From: Posidonia oceanica
Lineage: Eukaryota; Streptophyta; Magnoliopsida; Alismatales; Posidoniaceae
Assembly (NCBI GenBank): GCA_037176725.1
Contig: JAZBRS010000013.1
Location: 11,597,001-11,661,000 of the forward strand
Length of the DNA: 64,000 nucleotides
Direction of reading: 5' to 3'
Shown here: in pieces, positions 42,938 through 55,118 of the stretch
Position numbering within the stretch: the stretch's first letter is position 1
Layout: each line of letters begins with the position of its first letter
Translations under genes and position numbers: made by a program
Notes under the pieces: model-generated
The model's database searches: none
Told to the model about the DNA's origin: nothing
What the model saw: only the letters and a program-made list of their open reading frames with translations

Positions 42938-45900
42938 CTACTGATAGTACTTCTTCAGATAGCAGAGGTTGACGGGCTCAGACTGCTCGACCCGGTCCAT
43001 ATCCTCAAGAGTTGCAGCGCCTCCCGAAAAGATCTGCTTGACCACAAAGGGGCCACGCCAGTTGGGTCGGAATTTCCCTCGACCATCAGGCAAGTGAATG
43101 GCACGCAAGACAAGGTCCCCTGGCCGAAAGTTTCTGGGCTGGACCTTTTTCAAGAATGCTCTGGCCATCCGCTTCTGATAGCAGTGAGCGTTGTGCATAG
43201 CTTGCAGTCTGCGCTCATCAATTAAGTTCAGTTGGATGCAGCGGTCTTCGACCCATTCTGCCTCTTCCAACTCAGCTTCTCGTAGGATCTGCAGAGAGGG
43301 GATCTCTACTTCAACAGGTAACACTGCTTCCATTCCGTACACTAGAGAGTACGGGGTGGCTCCTGTAGAGGTCCGGATTGATGTCCTATACGCCCAGAGT
43401 GCGTACGGGAGCTTGTCGTGCCAATCCTTGTGGGTTTCTGCCATTTTCTTCAGAATCTTGACAATGTTCTTGTTTGCAGACTCCACGGCTCCGTTCATCT
43501 GTGGCCGATAGGGCGAGGATCGATGATGCTTGATCTTGAGACTCTGCAGGAATTCCTCGATCCTTTTGGCAATGAAGTTTGTGCCATTATCAGAGACGAC
43601 TGAGTGCGGGACCCCATATCGGGCAACGATATTGTTTCTGATAAATTTTTCTGTTGCCACAGCGGTGACTGTTCTGTAAGAGGCTGCTGACAATTCCGTT
43701 ACTGATTCTGCTTTCTGCTCTGTTATTGCTACTGCATGCACTGCTGATGCTTCCTCCTCCAGATCTTCTAGTGTGCTTGCAGAGGATATGCCGGACTGGC
43801 GGCTAATCTGAGCACTGCCGCTCGATATACTGCTCAAATGAGGCATGTGTTGCACAAACCACCTAGACCCGCCTTCTGATTGGAGAGTAATGAGCTCATC
43901 TGGTCTAGGGGAGTCCGGCGCTGCTGAGTCTTCTTCCAGGACCATGATAGAGGCATGGTCTTCTTGCAGAGGAGGGTCCGTAGCCACGGCTTTCCCTTTC
44001 CTTTCTGCGGCTTGATGCTCTGCCAGGTCTTCTACTATTGACTTGATCTGTTCTTGATAGAGTAGCTCTAAGTCAGACATCCAAGAATCGACCTGGGCTT
44101 CTATCGCCACTCCTTCTTCCTCGTCCGAGGGGGAGTCGACGTAGTAGGCGCCGGGGGCCTGCGGCACTGGCCCGGCTGCAAGACGGATTGCTGCCCTGGG
44201 AATCTGCATGATCTGGTTCACGGACGCGTCTGATGGCGGCAACTCTGATGTAGAAGGCCCAAATAGACAAGTCAGCGGTGCCATAGATGGATATGCTGCC
44301 AGGGTCACTGTTGGAGAGTAAGCAGGGGTGCTCTTCAGAGGGCTCAAGGGCCCAGAGAGTGTAGTGCTCAGTTGGCCTTTTGTATCGGGCCGTAACTGAG
44401 AGAGTGCAGCCTCTGACGCCATGGGGTCTTGCCATGAGAGTTGCTGCTGGTTGCCAGGAGGATGCGAAGCGGACTGCGCCTGCTGCATTCCCGGAGATGT
44501 GGATGCTGAAGCGGGCTGAGCTGCACTGCTGACTGTACTGATTAACTGCCCCTCCAGAGATAGGGACAGTGGCACTGATGTTGCTGTGACCGCTGGTAGC
44601 ATGCTTGATTCTGCCAGAAGGAGTGTCTCTGACTCCTGCACTGCTGCTGTCTGTACTCGGGAAGCTGATGTGGCTGCAAAAGAGTGGGAACTTGCCAGTT
44701 CTGCCACAGGGCCTGCTGAGCTGCCTGCTGTTTCTGCCAGAGGAAGAGTTGAATAGATTGACTGTGGGGCATCTGCTCTGACTACTGTTTCTGCTGTGCC
44801 GGTTGGGACTGCCTCTGTTGTGCCAGACTGCTCCTCATCCGAGTAGTAGTCCTCAACACACACCCAATCCTCTGTCGGCGCCGTGTCTTGATCGTTGGTC
44901 GATCCCAGGGTTCCTGCACTGGTAAAGTTAGTGAGGTCTCTGGGAATGGCTGATTCTGGATTGTTGAGCTGAGAGCAGTGATCTTCGTTGGTCTTGGGCT
45001 CGTAGCCGAGGCCTTCAGATTTCCTTCGCTCCACTGCTACGATCGGCTCTGCGATCCCTTGGCCGTGACGCCCGAGCGGCGTACCCTTTGTGTAACCCCA
45101 CCTGTGACATACATTCTCGACCATTCGAAAGGGGTTACTGTGAACGGTCAAGGAGTTGACACGTTCAAGATCAGGAATGAAGTTAACCGGCTCACACCGA
45201 TTAACGCGATATAGGGCTTCAGAAGTCTCGGGGTCAAACGGGATAGATTGCGAAGACACGGGGGAGACTGCTTCGATCCGCTCCTTCTCAAAGTTCTCCG
45301 CCATGACGACAATGACATCGTCGCCGCGACGGTACTTTATCATTCGATGGAGGGTCGAAGGAAGGACTTGATGCTTGTGGAGCCAAGGGCGCCCAAGCAG
45401 AAGATTGAAGTTCGGTTGCAAGTCGACGACATAGAATTCTACGTCGAAGACGACCGGGCCAATAGCAAGAGGAATAATCAGAATCCCTAGAGCGTCATGG
45501 TGGGTGTTGTCAAAGGCTGTCATTCCCTTCACGGCTGGCGTGATGTCCTCGGCTTTGAATCCGAGCTTGGTTGCAGTACGCAAGGGGCAGACGTTAAGGC
45601 CTGACCCATTATCAACCAGTGTTAGGGGAATGCGAAAGTTTTTGAACTGCACCGTGACGAACAAGGGCTGGTTATGATTAATCCCCGCCGGAGGCAGCTC
45701 ATCACTCGTAAAAGAGATGACCTGGGGCTCCGCAATCAACCCAACCATGCTCTCCAAGGTAGAAGGCTCAATGGACTGGGACACACGGGCAGCCTGGAAC
45801 ACACGAAGAAAAGCCTCGCGGTGTTCGGCAGAGGTGTGGATCAAGTCCCAGATGGAGATGTCGGCTTTGACCTTCTTAAGCTGAGAGGTTAGGTCTGCCT

Positions 45901-46160
45901 TAGGTTGGCTCCTTCTAGCAACTGGAGGGGTGATTCTAGCAGGTTCTGAGGGAGTAGTGGCAGGAAGCTGGGTTACTACAGGCTGGGTAGGGATTTGGCT
46001 AGCTACAAGCTGATCTGGAGTTGGATCCGCTAAGGGTTGGCTAAAGGGTGGGGGCACAACAGGTCCAGGGTGAGTTGGCCTAATTGCCGGTGCTGGGGGC
46101 CTGTAAACCCTTCCCGATCGCGTTACTTCCGCGCACATCTCTGTGGCGTAGCTGTAAGGA
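42938..46160 (-). pseudogene. pol: Gag end, protease, linker and truncated integrase of element B fused in one frame (RT and RNase H deleted)
   Basis: An uninterrupted 1066-residue frame runs from ATG at 46138 to the pol stop at 42938-42940. Residues 80-150 are the gag-protease junction. Protease is at about 155-275, with VDNGSGLN at 175-182 and LLLGRPWLHKHQ. The linker holds EDWVCVEDYYSDEEQSG. At about residue 818 it passes directly into the integrase core (ASYRTVTAVATEKF, then SDNGTNF and VESANKN). RT, both RNase H domains, the integrase zinc domain and the first catalytic Asp are missing, about 2.8 kb compared with A. The join is in frame and lies in GCAGCC, similar on both sides. A 1-bp loss near 46160 separates this frame from gag. 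The element could not copy itself. Confidence 0.88.
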
Positions 46161-48225
46161 CGCGATGGGTGTCCAGGGTCAAATCAATGACGACTGGAGC
46201 ACGTGCTGCGAGCACACGAGAGGTTACAGGGGGACCTACGGGGTACTGAGGTCTCTCTAGAGGGTATGGTTGTTGGGGTGGGAAGGTTGGGGCAGGTTGA
46301 GGTCTGCCTAGAAGGTGTAGCTGAGGTCGCCCTAAGAGGTGGATGGGGGAACTAGGCTGGGCCCTAGCTAGGAGGTGCACAGGGGATTGAGCCTGGGGAA
46401 GCACGGTGGGAGGCGCGAGAGGGCGCTTCGGCCTGGCACGCGGTTGGATCATGCGAATTCCCGACTCGGAGCCGGCAACTGCCGCGAGATAGAGACTGAC
46501 TGGGAAAGGCTCAGAGATGTCAGAGATGAGATTAGAAGGGTCTACTACAGAGGTAGCAGGCCCAGAAGGAAAGACAGAGTGGATGCCTGAGGTTCCCGCC
46601 CCTCCCGGATAAGTGTGCTCCGGTAAAGGTTGGCGGACGATGCCAGAATGCGGGGGAACAGCTGAGTGTGCAGATGCATGAGTGTGTGCTTGAGTGGATG
46701 CCTCGTGCGTGTCGATCACAATCGTTCCCGATTCGATCAAGTCCTGAATTGCGTTCCGCAGGGAGAAGCAATTGTCCGTCGAATGCCCGACACTTCGATG
46801 GAAATTGCAGAAGAGGTCCGACCTAAACCAATGCGGCAGAGGACTTGGTGGCGGACGAACCTCCGGGAACTTCAGGAGCGATGCAACCTTTGGCAAGATG
46901 ACCGTGAGCGGTTCCACCAGTGGGGTGAAACTACGCCTCTCAGTAGGTGGTCTTCTTTGCCTTGGGTGTGAGCCTTGCTGAACCGGTGCGGCAGGATAGA
47001 CCGGTCTAGCGGTGGTAGTGATGTGTGGTGTGTGTGGATTCCTAGGTGCAGGAGCGTACACCATTTGAGCTGGGGCAGGCCGGGATGGCAAGCGAACAGG
47101 CATAGCAGGGGAGTCGACGAATGCAACAGCGGGTTTCGACGAATCCTTCCTCTTCGGGCGGTTGTTGCTGCTACCGCTGTTGTTGTTGGAGGCGCTGCTG
47201 TTGGCACTGTTGCTGCTGATCACTGCCTGCTTAGAGAACGCAGAGAGAGCCGGGAAGTTGCCACTCTGCAAAGAACTCTCCACGCGCGCTCCAGCTTTGA
47301 TGAGTGCCGCAAAAGTAGTGACTGGTTGGATGCTAAGCAGAGCTCCGAGAGACGGCTGCGCCCCTTTGATAACGATCTCGATAGACTCCTCGTCAGAGGG
47401 TCTATCTCGAACCTGAGAGGCAAGGGCGCGCCAGCGGCCGACGTACTCCCCGAACGGCTCGCCAGAATTCTGCTTGATTGCGATCAAGTCCGCCCTCTTT
47501 GGGACCAGATCGAGGTTGAAGGAGTATTGCTCCAGGAATGCCTGACTGAGGTCGTTCCAAGTCTTGATGGCTGATATATCAAGTGATGTAAACCACTTGA
47601 GTGCTGGCCCGGTCAAACTTTTCTGAAACAAGCGGATCAGCAACCTCTCGTCAGCCTGAAGCTGAGCGAGATCACCGCAATACGCCTTCAAGTGTGCTAC
47701 GGGGCAGCCCCTACCATTATACTTCTTGAAGTCTGGGATCTTGAACTTCGGAGGGAGTACCGCCTCTGGAAAGTAGCAGAGGTCCCGGAATTGGTAGGTC
47801 TGGTGCTCAGTACCCTGCACTAGTCGTAGTGCCTTCTCCAAGACGTCCATCCGGTTATTGATGGGGTCTGGGATTGCTGCTGTAGGAGAGGGATCAGCAG
47901 GGGTAGCGAGCGCATATGCCGAATGGGTCGCACCTAAGTGCTCCTCCGGATCTACCATAGCGTCGCCTGGTGGAGCAACGGGATGGCCAGCGTATCCGTG
48001 CTGGGGGACTGTGTATGCAGGTGTGTATGCAGGATGCTGGTCCTGGTGCAGAGGAGAAGAGTAGATGCCATGCTGTGCTGTGACAGGGGTAGGATGACGG
48101 AGCACCAGTTGCTGTACAGGCGGGGTGCCAGACAGCGAGCCAGTGAGGTACTGGGCTCCAGCCGGTCCAAAAGACTGACCACCAGGGGGAAGTGGAGCAT
48201 GCTGTGCTAAGTGTTGTGCAGCAGG
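46161..48225 (-). pseudogene. gag: Gag of element B, open but cut at its N-terminus by element C
   Basis: About 690 codons are open on the reverse strand from the insertion point at 48225 to the frameshift near 46160. The gag core is GCPVAHLKAYCGDLAQLQ followed by LKWFTSLDISAIKTWNDL. The knuckle is CNFHRSVGHSTDNC (C-x2-H-x3-G-H-x4-C). This copy has CAG at the positions where A and E have TAG (4045 and 23626) and where A, E and C have TAG (4102, 23683, 56514), so it serves as the reference. Apparent extra residues MST at its start come from the LTR of C. The last residues after THRV are out of frame because one base (A of GTACC in C) is missing. Confidence 0.88.
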
Positions 48226-51200
48226 TGTAGACACCCCATTTTGACAGGCTGGATCGTTTGGAGCCTTCCGGTGGCTGTTGGACCCAAATCTAGACCCAAA
48301 TCCACACCTCCCTCTCCTTCTTTCCCCTCAAAACAAGCCCGAACCTGACCTAGGATTACCCCCCTTTCCTGAACCTGAAAACCAACCAAAATCCATAGAA
48401 AAACTCACCCCTGATGACTTAGCCAACCCACCAAAAAGCCTGCAAAATCTCAAACCAGACCCCTCCCAAAAACCCTAGGAAACTTAGGCAAAAATACCCT
48501 TTTTCTACACCTCAAAACCCCTCCGAAACTTCCTCAAAACCAAACCAAAACTAGAAACCCTAGACCCCGCACCCGCCAAATTTCACCCCTTTCTGAGACC
48601 TCTAAGCCCCCCTTTTGCCCAAATTATCGTTTTCTCTCTCCGGGATTATCGTTTTCTCTCTCCTCTCTCTCTCCTGATTATCGTCTCTCTTTTCATCCCC
48701 TTCTTGCCCTTTTTCCGGCTTGGCTGTGGGCCCCTTTTGTACTCCTATCCCTTCTCTATCTTATTCCTATTTTTATTTTATTTTTAACATTTTCCCTGAA
48801 TTTTAAAAATCTTTTCCCTCAAACCTATCTCTCTCCCCTTTTATTCTCCTTTTTCCCCTTTTCTTCTTCTTTTCCTTTTCCTTCTTCTCTCTTTTGCAAA
48901 AACCCATAAAAATCCTTAAAAATCTATAAAACCCCAAAACATAAAAGAAACAAATCAGAATTCCAAGAAAAGCAACTAAAAAACATTAAACAAATGATTA
49001 AAAACTCAAACTTAACTAAATCAAGCTAAAAAAGAAAACCAAGCATGCAAACTAAAAAATGCAAAACAAACTAAAAGGAAATACTGTAAAATCAAGTAAA
49101 AAACTGAAATAAAGTCAGAACCTACCAAAAATAAAAACCCCACTAAAAGAATTAAAAAACAGACCCTAAAAAGAAAAATTAAAAATCAAACACTAAAACA
49201 AGTAATTAAAGGAGGCAAAAGACTTAACCTAATAAACATAAGAAAAAAACAACATAAAAACTTAATTAAAAAAAGAAAAAGAAAATACAGTTGAAAGACT
49301 TAAAAACACCTAATCAAACCAGAAAAATCCAACTAAAAAACATCAAGAGGAATTAACAAATAAAAGATCAAGACATAATTCAAAAGACTTAAGAAAAGAA
49401 AACCTTAAAAGATTAAAACTAAAAGCCAAAACCCACTCTAATTAATATAAAAATAAATCCTAAAAATCCTAATTAACATCCTAAAATACTTAACAAGAAA
49501 ACACAATTTTAAAAACAATTTAAAAAGATTTAACCAACACCTAATCAAGTGGAAAACAAATTAAAAACAAAATGAAGCCCTAAAACCCTAATCAAGCCTA
49601 AAACACGCTAATTAACCTAAAAACAGTCATTAAAAAATCCAATTAAACACCTAACCTACAACCCAACTCATCTAATATTTTTGTTTATTTTTATCTTTTT
49701 TTCCCTATTTTATTTCCCTCCTTCCTCCCATCTTTCTTTCTTTCTTCCTTTTTATCTTTTCCTTTCTTCCTTACTGGGCTCATCAGCCCGTTTTCCTTTT
49801 TTTCTTCTTTTTTTCAAATCCCAGCCCGGCCCGCAGCTACAGTCCTCCTTCTTCCTCACCCTCTCCCGCGTTTGCAGAGCTACAGTAGTCGCCGCCTGCA
49901 GCTCTGCCCGGCCTGCCACCTCCTGCTCGAGCCGGACTAGCACGCGCCGAACTTCGTCCGTGCTCCTGCCATCGCCCCTCCTCGGCATTCAATTGCCGCA
50001 GGCCTGCAAGACCAAATGGGAAGTCATCGGAAACCATAGCAGAAAGGAGGGGAGATCAGAGCCAAAACAGGAGAAAAAGGAGAGGAGAAAAAGAGAGGAT
50101 GGATCCCGGAAGAGACGACCCCATTCTAGTGGAATCCCCAGCGAGAGAGAGGGCGGAATTTCCTCTGAAATCCACCGAGAGTTCCTGTTTTTCCACCTCT
50201 TCCTTCCGCAGCAAACCAAAGCCCGAAACACCCCGAGAATCCCTCAGGATTCACGCCCCAATCTCACCCAAACCTTCTGCAATTCCTCCCTTCCTTCCCA
50301 CCGAGAAACGAACCCACATTTCGCCTGAATCCACCTGAAATCCAGACCGAACCCAACACGAATCCCTTCTGGAATTCCCCGCACCACAGACCACAAACTC
50401 TCCCCAAACTTTACCCAGACACTCACCAAGGCACCACCTCCCAAAGCCACCCGACCTTCAGCCTTCTCCCCCACCACAGACGAAACCTTCCACCACAAAC
50501 ACCTACGTCCGATTCTGTCCAGAATTCACTCCACCAGCAAACTTCACTCACAGCCTCCACAGACCTAACCTAACCCTCCAAACACCATCACCGAACCTCC
50601 AGCTACCCACCGGAAGCCTCCGCTCGATCCAGAGGGCGACAGTCAGCTCCCCCGACCTCAGGCGACACCTGCAGCACCCAAAAATCCAACCTTCTTCTCT
50701 AAGCCGCAGAACTCCGCTCCGAGCGTCCAGGAAGAACCGGAGGACTCCACGGAGCAGATCTGGGCGATCGCGAGCCGCTGACGACTCCCGCACACTCCGG
50801 ACGACCGTCGCCGGCATCTGCAGAGCCCACCGACGTCGGGAGCACGTTCCAGACGCGGGAGAAGGTATTTTCTCCCCCCCTCAGCTCTCCCTCCTTCCTC
50901 TTCTGCTTTTCCGCCGCTCAGAAGCAAGCTTCCGGCCCTCCCGCTCCGTTTTCGACTCGCCGGTCAGACCTTCTTCCCCGGCGACGATCTCCGGCCTTTA
51001 CAGCGCTCCAGTCAGCAGAACGGCTTCCCGATAGCTCCCGGAGCTCTGCACGGACGGCAGCAACAACCTCCGCCGCTCAGCGTTTCCCCAACTCCCCTGT
51101 ACCGGTGGTGGTGAGGACTGGAAGCTCACTGCTATAGTACTCTCACCGCCGGCGGCCACTGTTCATTTATTTTCCCAGTTATATAGTTTTTTGTGTGAAT

Positions 51201-52305
51201 ATTGCATGTTTAGCTTAAGTTTCCTTATTTTTACGTTCTGGTCCTTATATCATTTAAGCTGCTTTGTTTTTAATTTAAAACCATGCTAAATTGCACAAAA
51301 AATCTGTATTTCTCTGTATTTGCCTCTTAGTCCGGTTACTGTGCGTTTCAGTTATAAAACTTTATGCTTTAGTCCCTCTACTTTACATGATTGCACTTAG
51401 GTCCTGTTGCAAATCAGTTCATTTATATGCACTATCTTTACCATATCATATTGCATTCTATGTCCCTGTGTTTTACTGATTTTCCATTTAAGTCTCGTGC
51501 ACTGTAGAAACCTAGGTTTTATTTTTTATTTTTTCCATACTGCATTGCATTTTTTACCTTCTGCCTTTGCATATTTGCAATTAGGTCCATTTTAAATGGA
51601 CAGTAACTCTTGCATGCATTTTTAGCTTATTATATTGCATTTTTACCCCTGTTTTTTCCAAGTATTGCTTTTCAGTCCTGTTTCTTGATTCCAGAGCATA
51701 TTTTCCATACAAAATTGCATTTTTGGACCCTGCATGATTTAAGAATCACACCTAGACTCTTGCATCTCTTTGAAACCATGTAAAAAGACTGTTTTGCCCC
51801 TAAGTTGCATTTTAACTCCTATGCTTGCAAAATTGCATGTAGGCCCTCCACATGCATTCCCGGACTCCCCAGAACCCCTGTTTTCTGGAAAATTTGCATT
51901 TTAGTCCCTTTCTTTCTTCAAAAATGCTTTTGAATCCCTGTTCTTTCCAAATTGCTTTCTTTGTCTTTTCTTGCTTTGCATGCATTCTGCATTCATCTAA
52001 TCTTGCATTTTAGCATCCCCTTTGCATACACTAGGCACTTTTAACTCCCCTTCACTTGGGAGGACCTTCAGCACATCCCTAGGTCCTCCTGAACACCTAG
52101 ATCTGTTCTTCTCCCCATGTTCTGGCCCTTCTGCTCCGAAGCTGCGATATCTTTCAATCCGACCGTTGGATCTCCTCGAGTAAGCTGCCCAGGCGACCGC
52201 AGCGAAGCGCTCTTCAGCATGGACCAGGCAGGTCTCCGATCAGACTCCCGGATCTCCAGGTATGACCTCCTGAACCCCTGCACTGCATTCATTTGCATGC
52301 CACTT

Positions 52306-52960
52306 GCTCCGTTTTGCGTGCCCCTTAGTTTTTCCTCTCCGTTTTGCGTGCCCCTTAGTTTTCTCGCCTCGTTTTGCTTGCAGTCTTGTTTTCTTGCACC
52401 GTTTTGCGTGCCGCTTCTTTGTCTTGCACCGTTTTGCGTGCCCTTTAGCTTTTTCGCCTCGTTTTGCGTGCTTTCAAGTTTTCTCGCTCCATTTTGCGTG
52501 CAACTTCTTTGTCTTGCACCGTTTTGCGTGCCTTTTAGTTTTCTCGCCTTGTTTTGCGTGTAGTCTTGTTTTCTTGCACCGTTTTGCATGCTGCTTCTTT
52601 GTCTTGCACCGTTTTGCATGCCCTTTAGTTTTTTCGCTCCGTCTTGCGTGCTTTCAAGTTTTCTCGCTCCGTTTTGCGTGCCACTTCTTTGTCTTGCACC
52701 GTTTTGCGTGCCCCTTAGTTTTCTCTCCTCGTTTTGCGTGCAGTCTTGTTTTCTTGCACCGTTTTGCGTGCCGCTTCTTTGTCTTGCATCGTTTTGCGTG
52801 CCCTTTAGCTTTTTCGCCTCGTTTTGCGTGCAGTCTTGTTTTCTCGCACCGATTTGCATGCCGCTTCTTTGTCTTGCCTCGTTTGCGTGCAGTCTTGTTT
52901 TCTTGCACCGTTTTGCGTGCCCTTTCGTTTTCTCGTATCGTCTTGCGTGCCTTTGTTTTT
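52306..52960. repeat. 30-bp tandem array in LTR C
   Basis: About 22 units of GTTTTGCGTGCCNCTTCTTT + GTCTTGCACC, alternating with GTTTTGCGTGCCCTTTAGTT + TTCTCGCCTC versions. Units follow each other without spacers. Confidence 0.92.
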
Positions 52961-53621
52961 CTTGCCCGGTTTTGCGCCCTTCTTCCGTTTTCGGCACCGT
53001 TTTGCGTTCTTGTTCTGTTCCTTGCATCATTTTGCATGTCAACCATGTTTTCGTATCTTTTCGCATTCTTGTTTCGTTCCTTGCCCTGTTTTACGCTGTT
53101 TCCTCTTGCATGTCGCTAGCATTGCCTGTTTTCCCCGCTGTTTTGTTTTATCGCCCGCATTTGCATATAGGGCGGTGATGCTTACTGTCTGGAGTTCTCA
53201 CGAGCCAGGTTTCGCCCGGTTCGGAACACAGACAGCGTTGCTGAGCGCTTAGATTGCACGTTTACTTTCTTGCATTGTCTTTCATCACTTAGAGCACACC
53301 TTTGAGCATTTAGACAGGCATTCATTGGCACTTAGGCATTCAAAGTCTACATTTCCCTGCATATGCGAGCGTAAGCCTAGAAAGACCGATTCTCGGGCGT
53401 GTCGGGGGTGCCTAACACCTTCCCCGCGCGTAACAGGAGTCCTTACCCTCTCTTGGCCCGTAATGACCATATTGCCCTTGTCCTAGGCACAAGTCACATC
53501 ATTTGCATTCATTTGCATTTCATTTCTTTTGCATTGCCCTGCATTGCATTTTTTGCTTGGTTTTGCACGATTATTCACGCATTTCCCCGGTTTTCCTCGT
53601 CTTCCGATTTAATAGACTTGG

Positions 53622-53631
53622 TGGCGACTCC
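53622..53631 (+). repeat. PBS-core copy (TGGCGACTCC) inside U5 of element C
   Basis: Ten bases identical to the start of the PBS, 175 bp before the LTR end. Confidence 0.9.
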
Positions 53632-53742
53632 GATTTTGTCTTGTCTTCTTCTTTTCTTTCCCTTTTTCCCTCTTTTAAATGTTTTCGAGTTAGATCTTCC
53701 TTCTCGGACATAGCCGCTAATAGTGAGCCTGATTCCGATCGG

Positions 53743-53767
53743 TGCACACGAGCTTTGGCATCGTGCA
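53743..53767 (+). promoter_or_regulatory. U5 hairpin of LTR C
   Basis: TGCAC (53743-53747) pairs with GTGCA (53763-53767); the loop contains AGCTTTGG. It ends 29 nt before the LTR end, as in A. Confidence 0.65.
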
Positions 53768-53797
53768 TGGACGATCCGAACACCGGGATCGCTACAG

Positions 53798-53815
53798 TGG
53801 CGACTCCGCTGGGGA
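53798..53815 (+). promoter_or_regulatory. Primer binding site of element C
   Basis: TGGCGACTCCGCTGGGGA one base after the LTR end. Its complement ends GGAGTCGCCA, the form of the 3' end of plant tRNA-Arg, known as the Ogre/Tat primer. Confidence 0.93.
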
Positions 53816-55118
53816 TGCTAGACTCCGGCTTTCGTTCTCGGCTTTTCGCTCGCCTGTTTTCGCAGTTTTGCCTGCCTTGTGTGCCTTCTTTGCCTGCTTT
53901 GCTCTTTTTTCTGTGCAAACTCCTAGAAAGTCGCTTTGTGGCTACTTTGCTTGGGTTTTGCACCTCTTTCGTCTCGGTTTGCGCTCTCTTTTGCTTGGCT
54001 TTGCTTCTCCGCTTGTTTATTTGCCTATTGTCTTGTTTATGCTCTTACTTCCTTTACAGCTTACATGTCTTTACTTTCCTTGCCTTACTTGCTTTTGTTG
54101 CTTTATTTCCCGCATAATGCATGTCTACATACTTGTTTGGCAATAATACATGCTTTTTGAATGATGAATGCTTCCTTTTACACACCTGCTATGTCACTAC
54201 GCACGCACATGCCTTGGGTACATGCTTTTTGACTCGATGAATGTTTTTCTTCACCATTATGCTCACAAACACTTGCACATGCCATGCACATGCCTTTTGT
54301 TGTGTTGTATGATTATTCGCTTACCATGCTTGACTGATTTTCTTCCCTTTCGCACTTACCATGCTTAGGATAGTAGAAACTTGTCTGTTCTCCCCATGGT
54401 TAACTAAAAAATGCAAGTAAAATGAACTTTTAGGAGCAACTAGAGACTCTGAACAATCCTTCACTCCCTTTTGGTTAATAAAGTGTGCAAGATAAAAGAC
54501 TTTAATCATTTGCATAAGCATCATATAGGGCATGCATTCTTCTCCTCTGAGTCCACCTACTAGTCTGCGAAGGACGGTTCCGGCTTCTCACCCCGATGCT
54601 TTGGCATGGTGTGAGTCAGTCGGTCTGTCCCCCTTGTCCGGGGTCGTGTCGGTGTTAGTGGAGGGTACCACCCACGCTTTGGCGGGGTAGAGGCCACCAA
54701 CGCACCATCCTATCATTACCTGAGCTTTGGGCCGGGAGTTAGACAGGGAGCCTACTTTTCTGACTCGAGTCGGTGACCCGTACACCCAGGGATACCCGAA
54801 GTAGACAACCTTGCTAGGAAACACTAGTTAGGTGAGGGGGGCATACTAGAAAGCATACATGTCATTCATGCCATAACTTAATGCATTTTGCATTTCTTTT
54901 TTTTCTAACCCTAGTTTTCTGTTGTGTCTTTAACAGAGTTCAGTAGGCGATCTCCTTAGCTGGAGCTCGGGTTCCTCCCCTTTGCTGACATCTCTGCTGA
55001 GACATTTGCGCTCGACCATCCTTTTTCTGAGCTACTCGTCTTTTCGAGCATAGCTCCTCGTAGAGCCCGTCCCCTTTTCCCTCGTCGCAGCCCCGTTTTG
55101 ACTCGCTCTCGGTCAGCA
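53816..55118 (+). other. 5' leader of element C
   Basis: No conserved ORF. The part at about 54385-54860 matches the leader of E (blocks listed there). It includes CCCCCTTGTCCGGGG, which can fold on itself and is CCCCTTTGTCAGGGG in E. Upstream the strand is T- and C-rich (53640-54330). Confidence 0.65.

Larger units (their letters stand above)
48226..53796 (+). mobile_element. 5' LTR of element C, 5571 bp, complete
   Basis: It starts TGTAGACACCCCATTTTGAC at 48226, inside the gag of B, and ends GGGATCGCTACA at 53796, next to the PBS. Same family as the LTRs of X, B and D, in opposite orientation. Order: GA-rich block as CT-rich (48630-48690), AT-rich tract with AAAACCCT-type words (48900-49650), GC-rich zone (49830-51150), TGCATTTT-rich zone (51200-52060), 30-bp array, TAACAGGAGTCC block near 53430, PBS-core copy, U5 hairpin. 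I do not find the TATA box that sister LTRs have beside the GCGCGCC box. No gene is inside; long frames over the 30-bp array come from the repeat. Confidence 0.92.

Noticed and set aside
47002..47574. Plus-strand frames over the gag of B (up to 199 codons)
   Set aside because: They are antisense shadows of the open gag frame at 46161-48225.
52306..52960. 30-bp array as a CRISPR-like repeat
   Set aside because: Units are contiguous, without unique spacers, and lie in a plant LTR.
52068..53066. A 332-codon open frame on the minus strand and a 271-codon one on the plus strand in LTR C
   Set aside because: Both are translations of the 30-bp tandem array (30 is a multiple of 3, so frames stay open). 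No protein family is visible.
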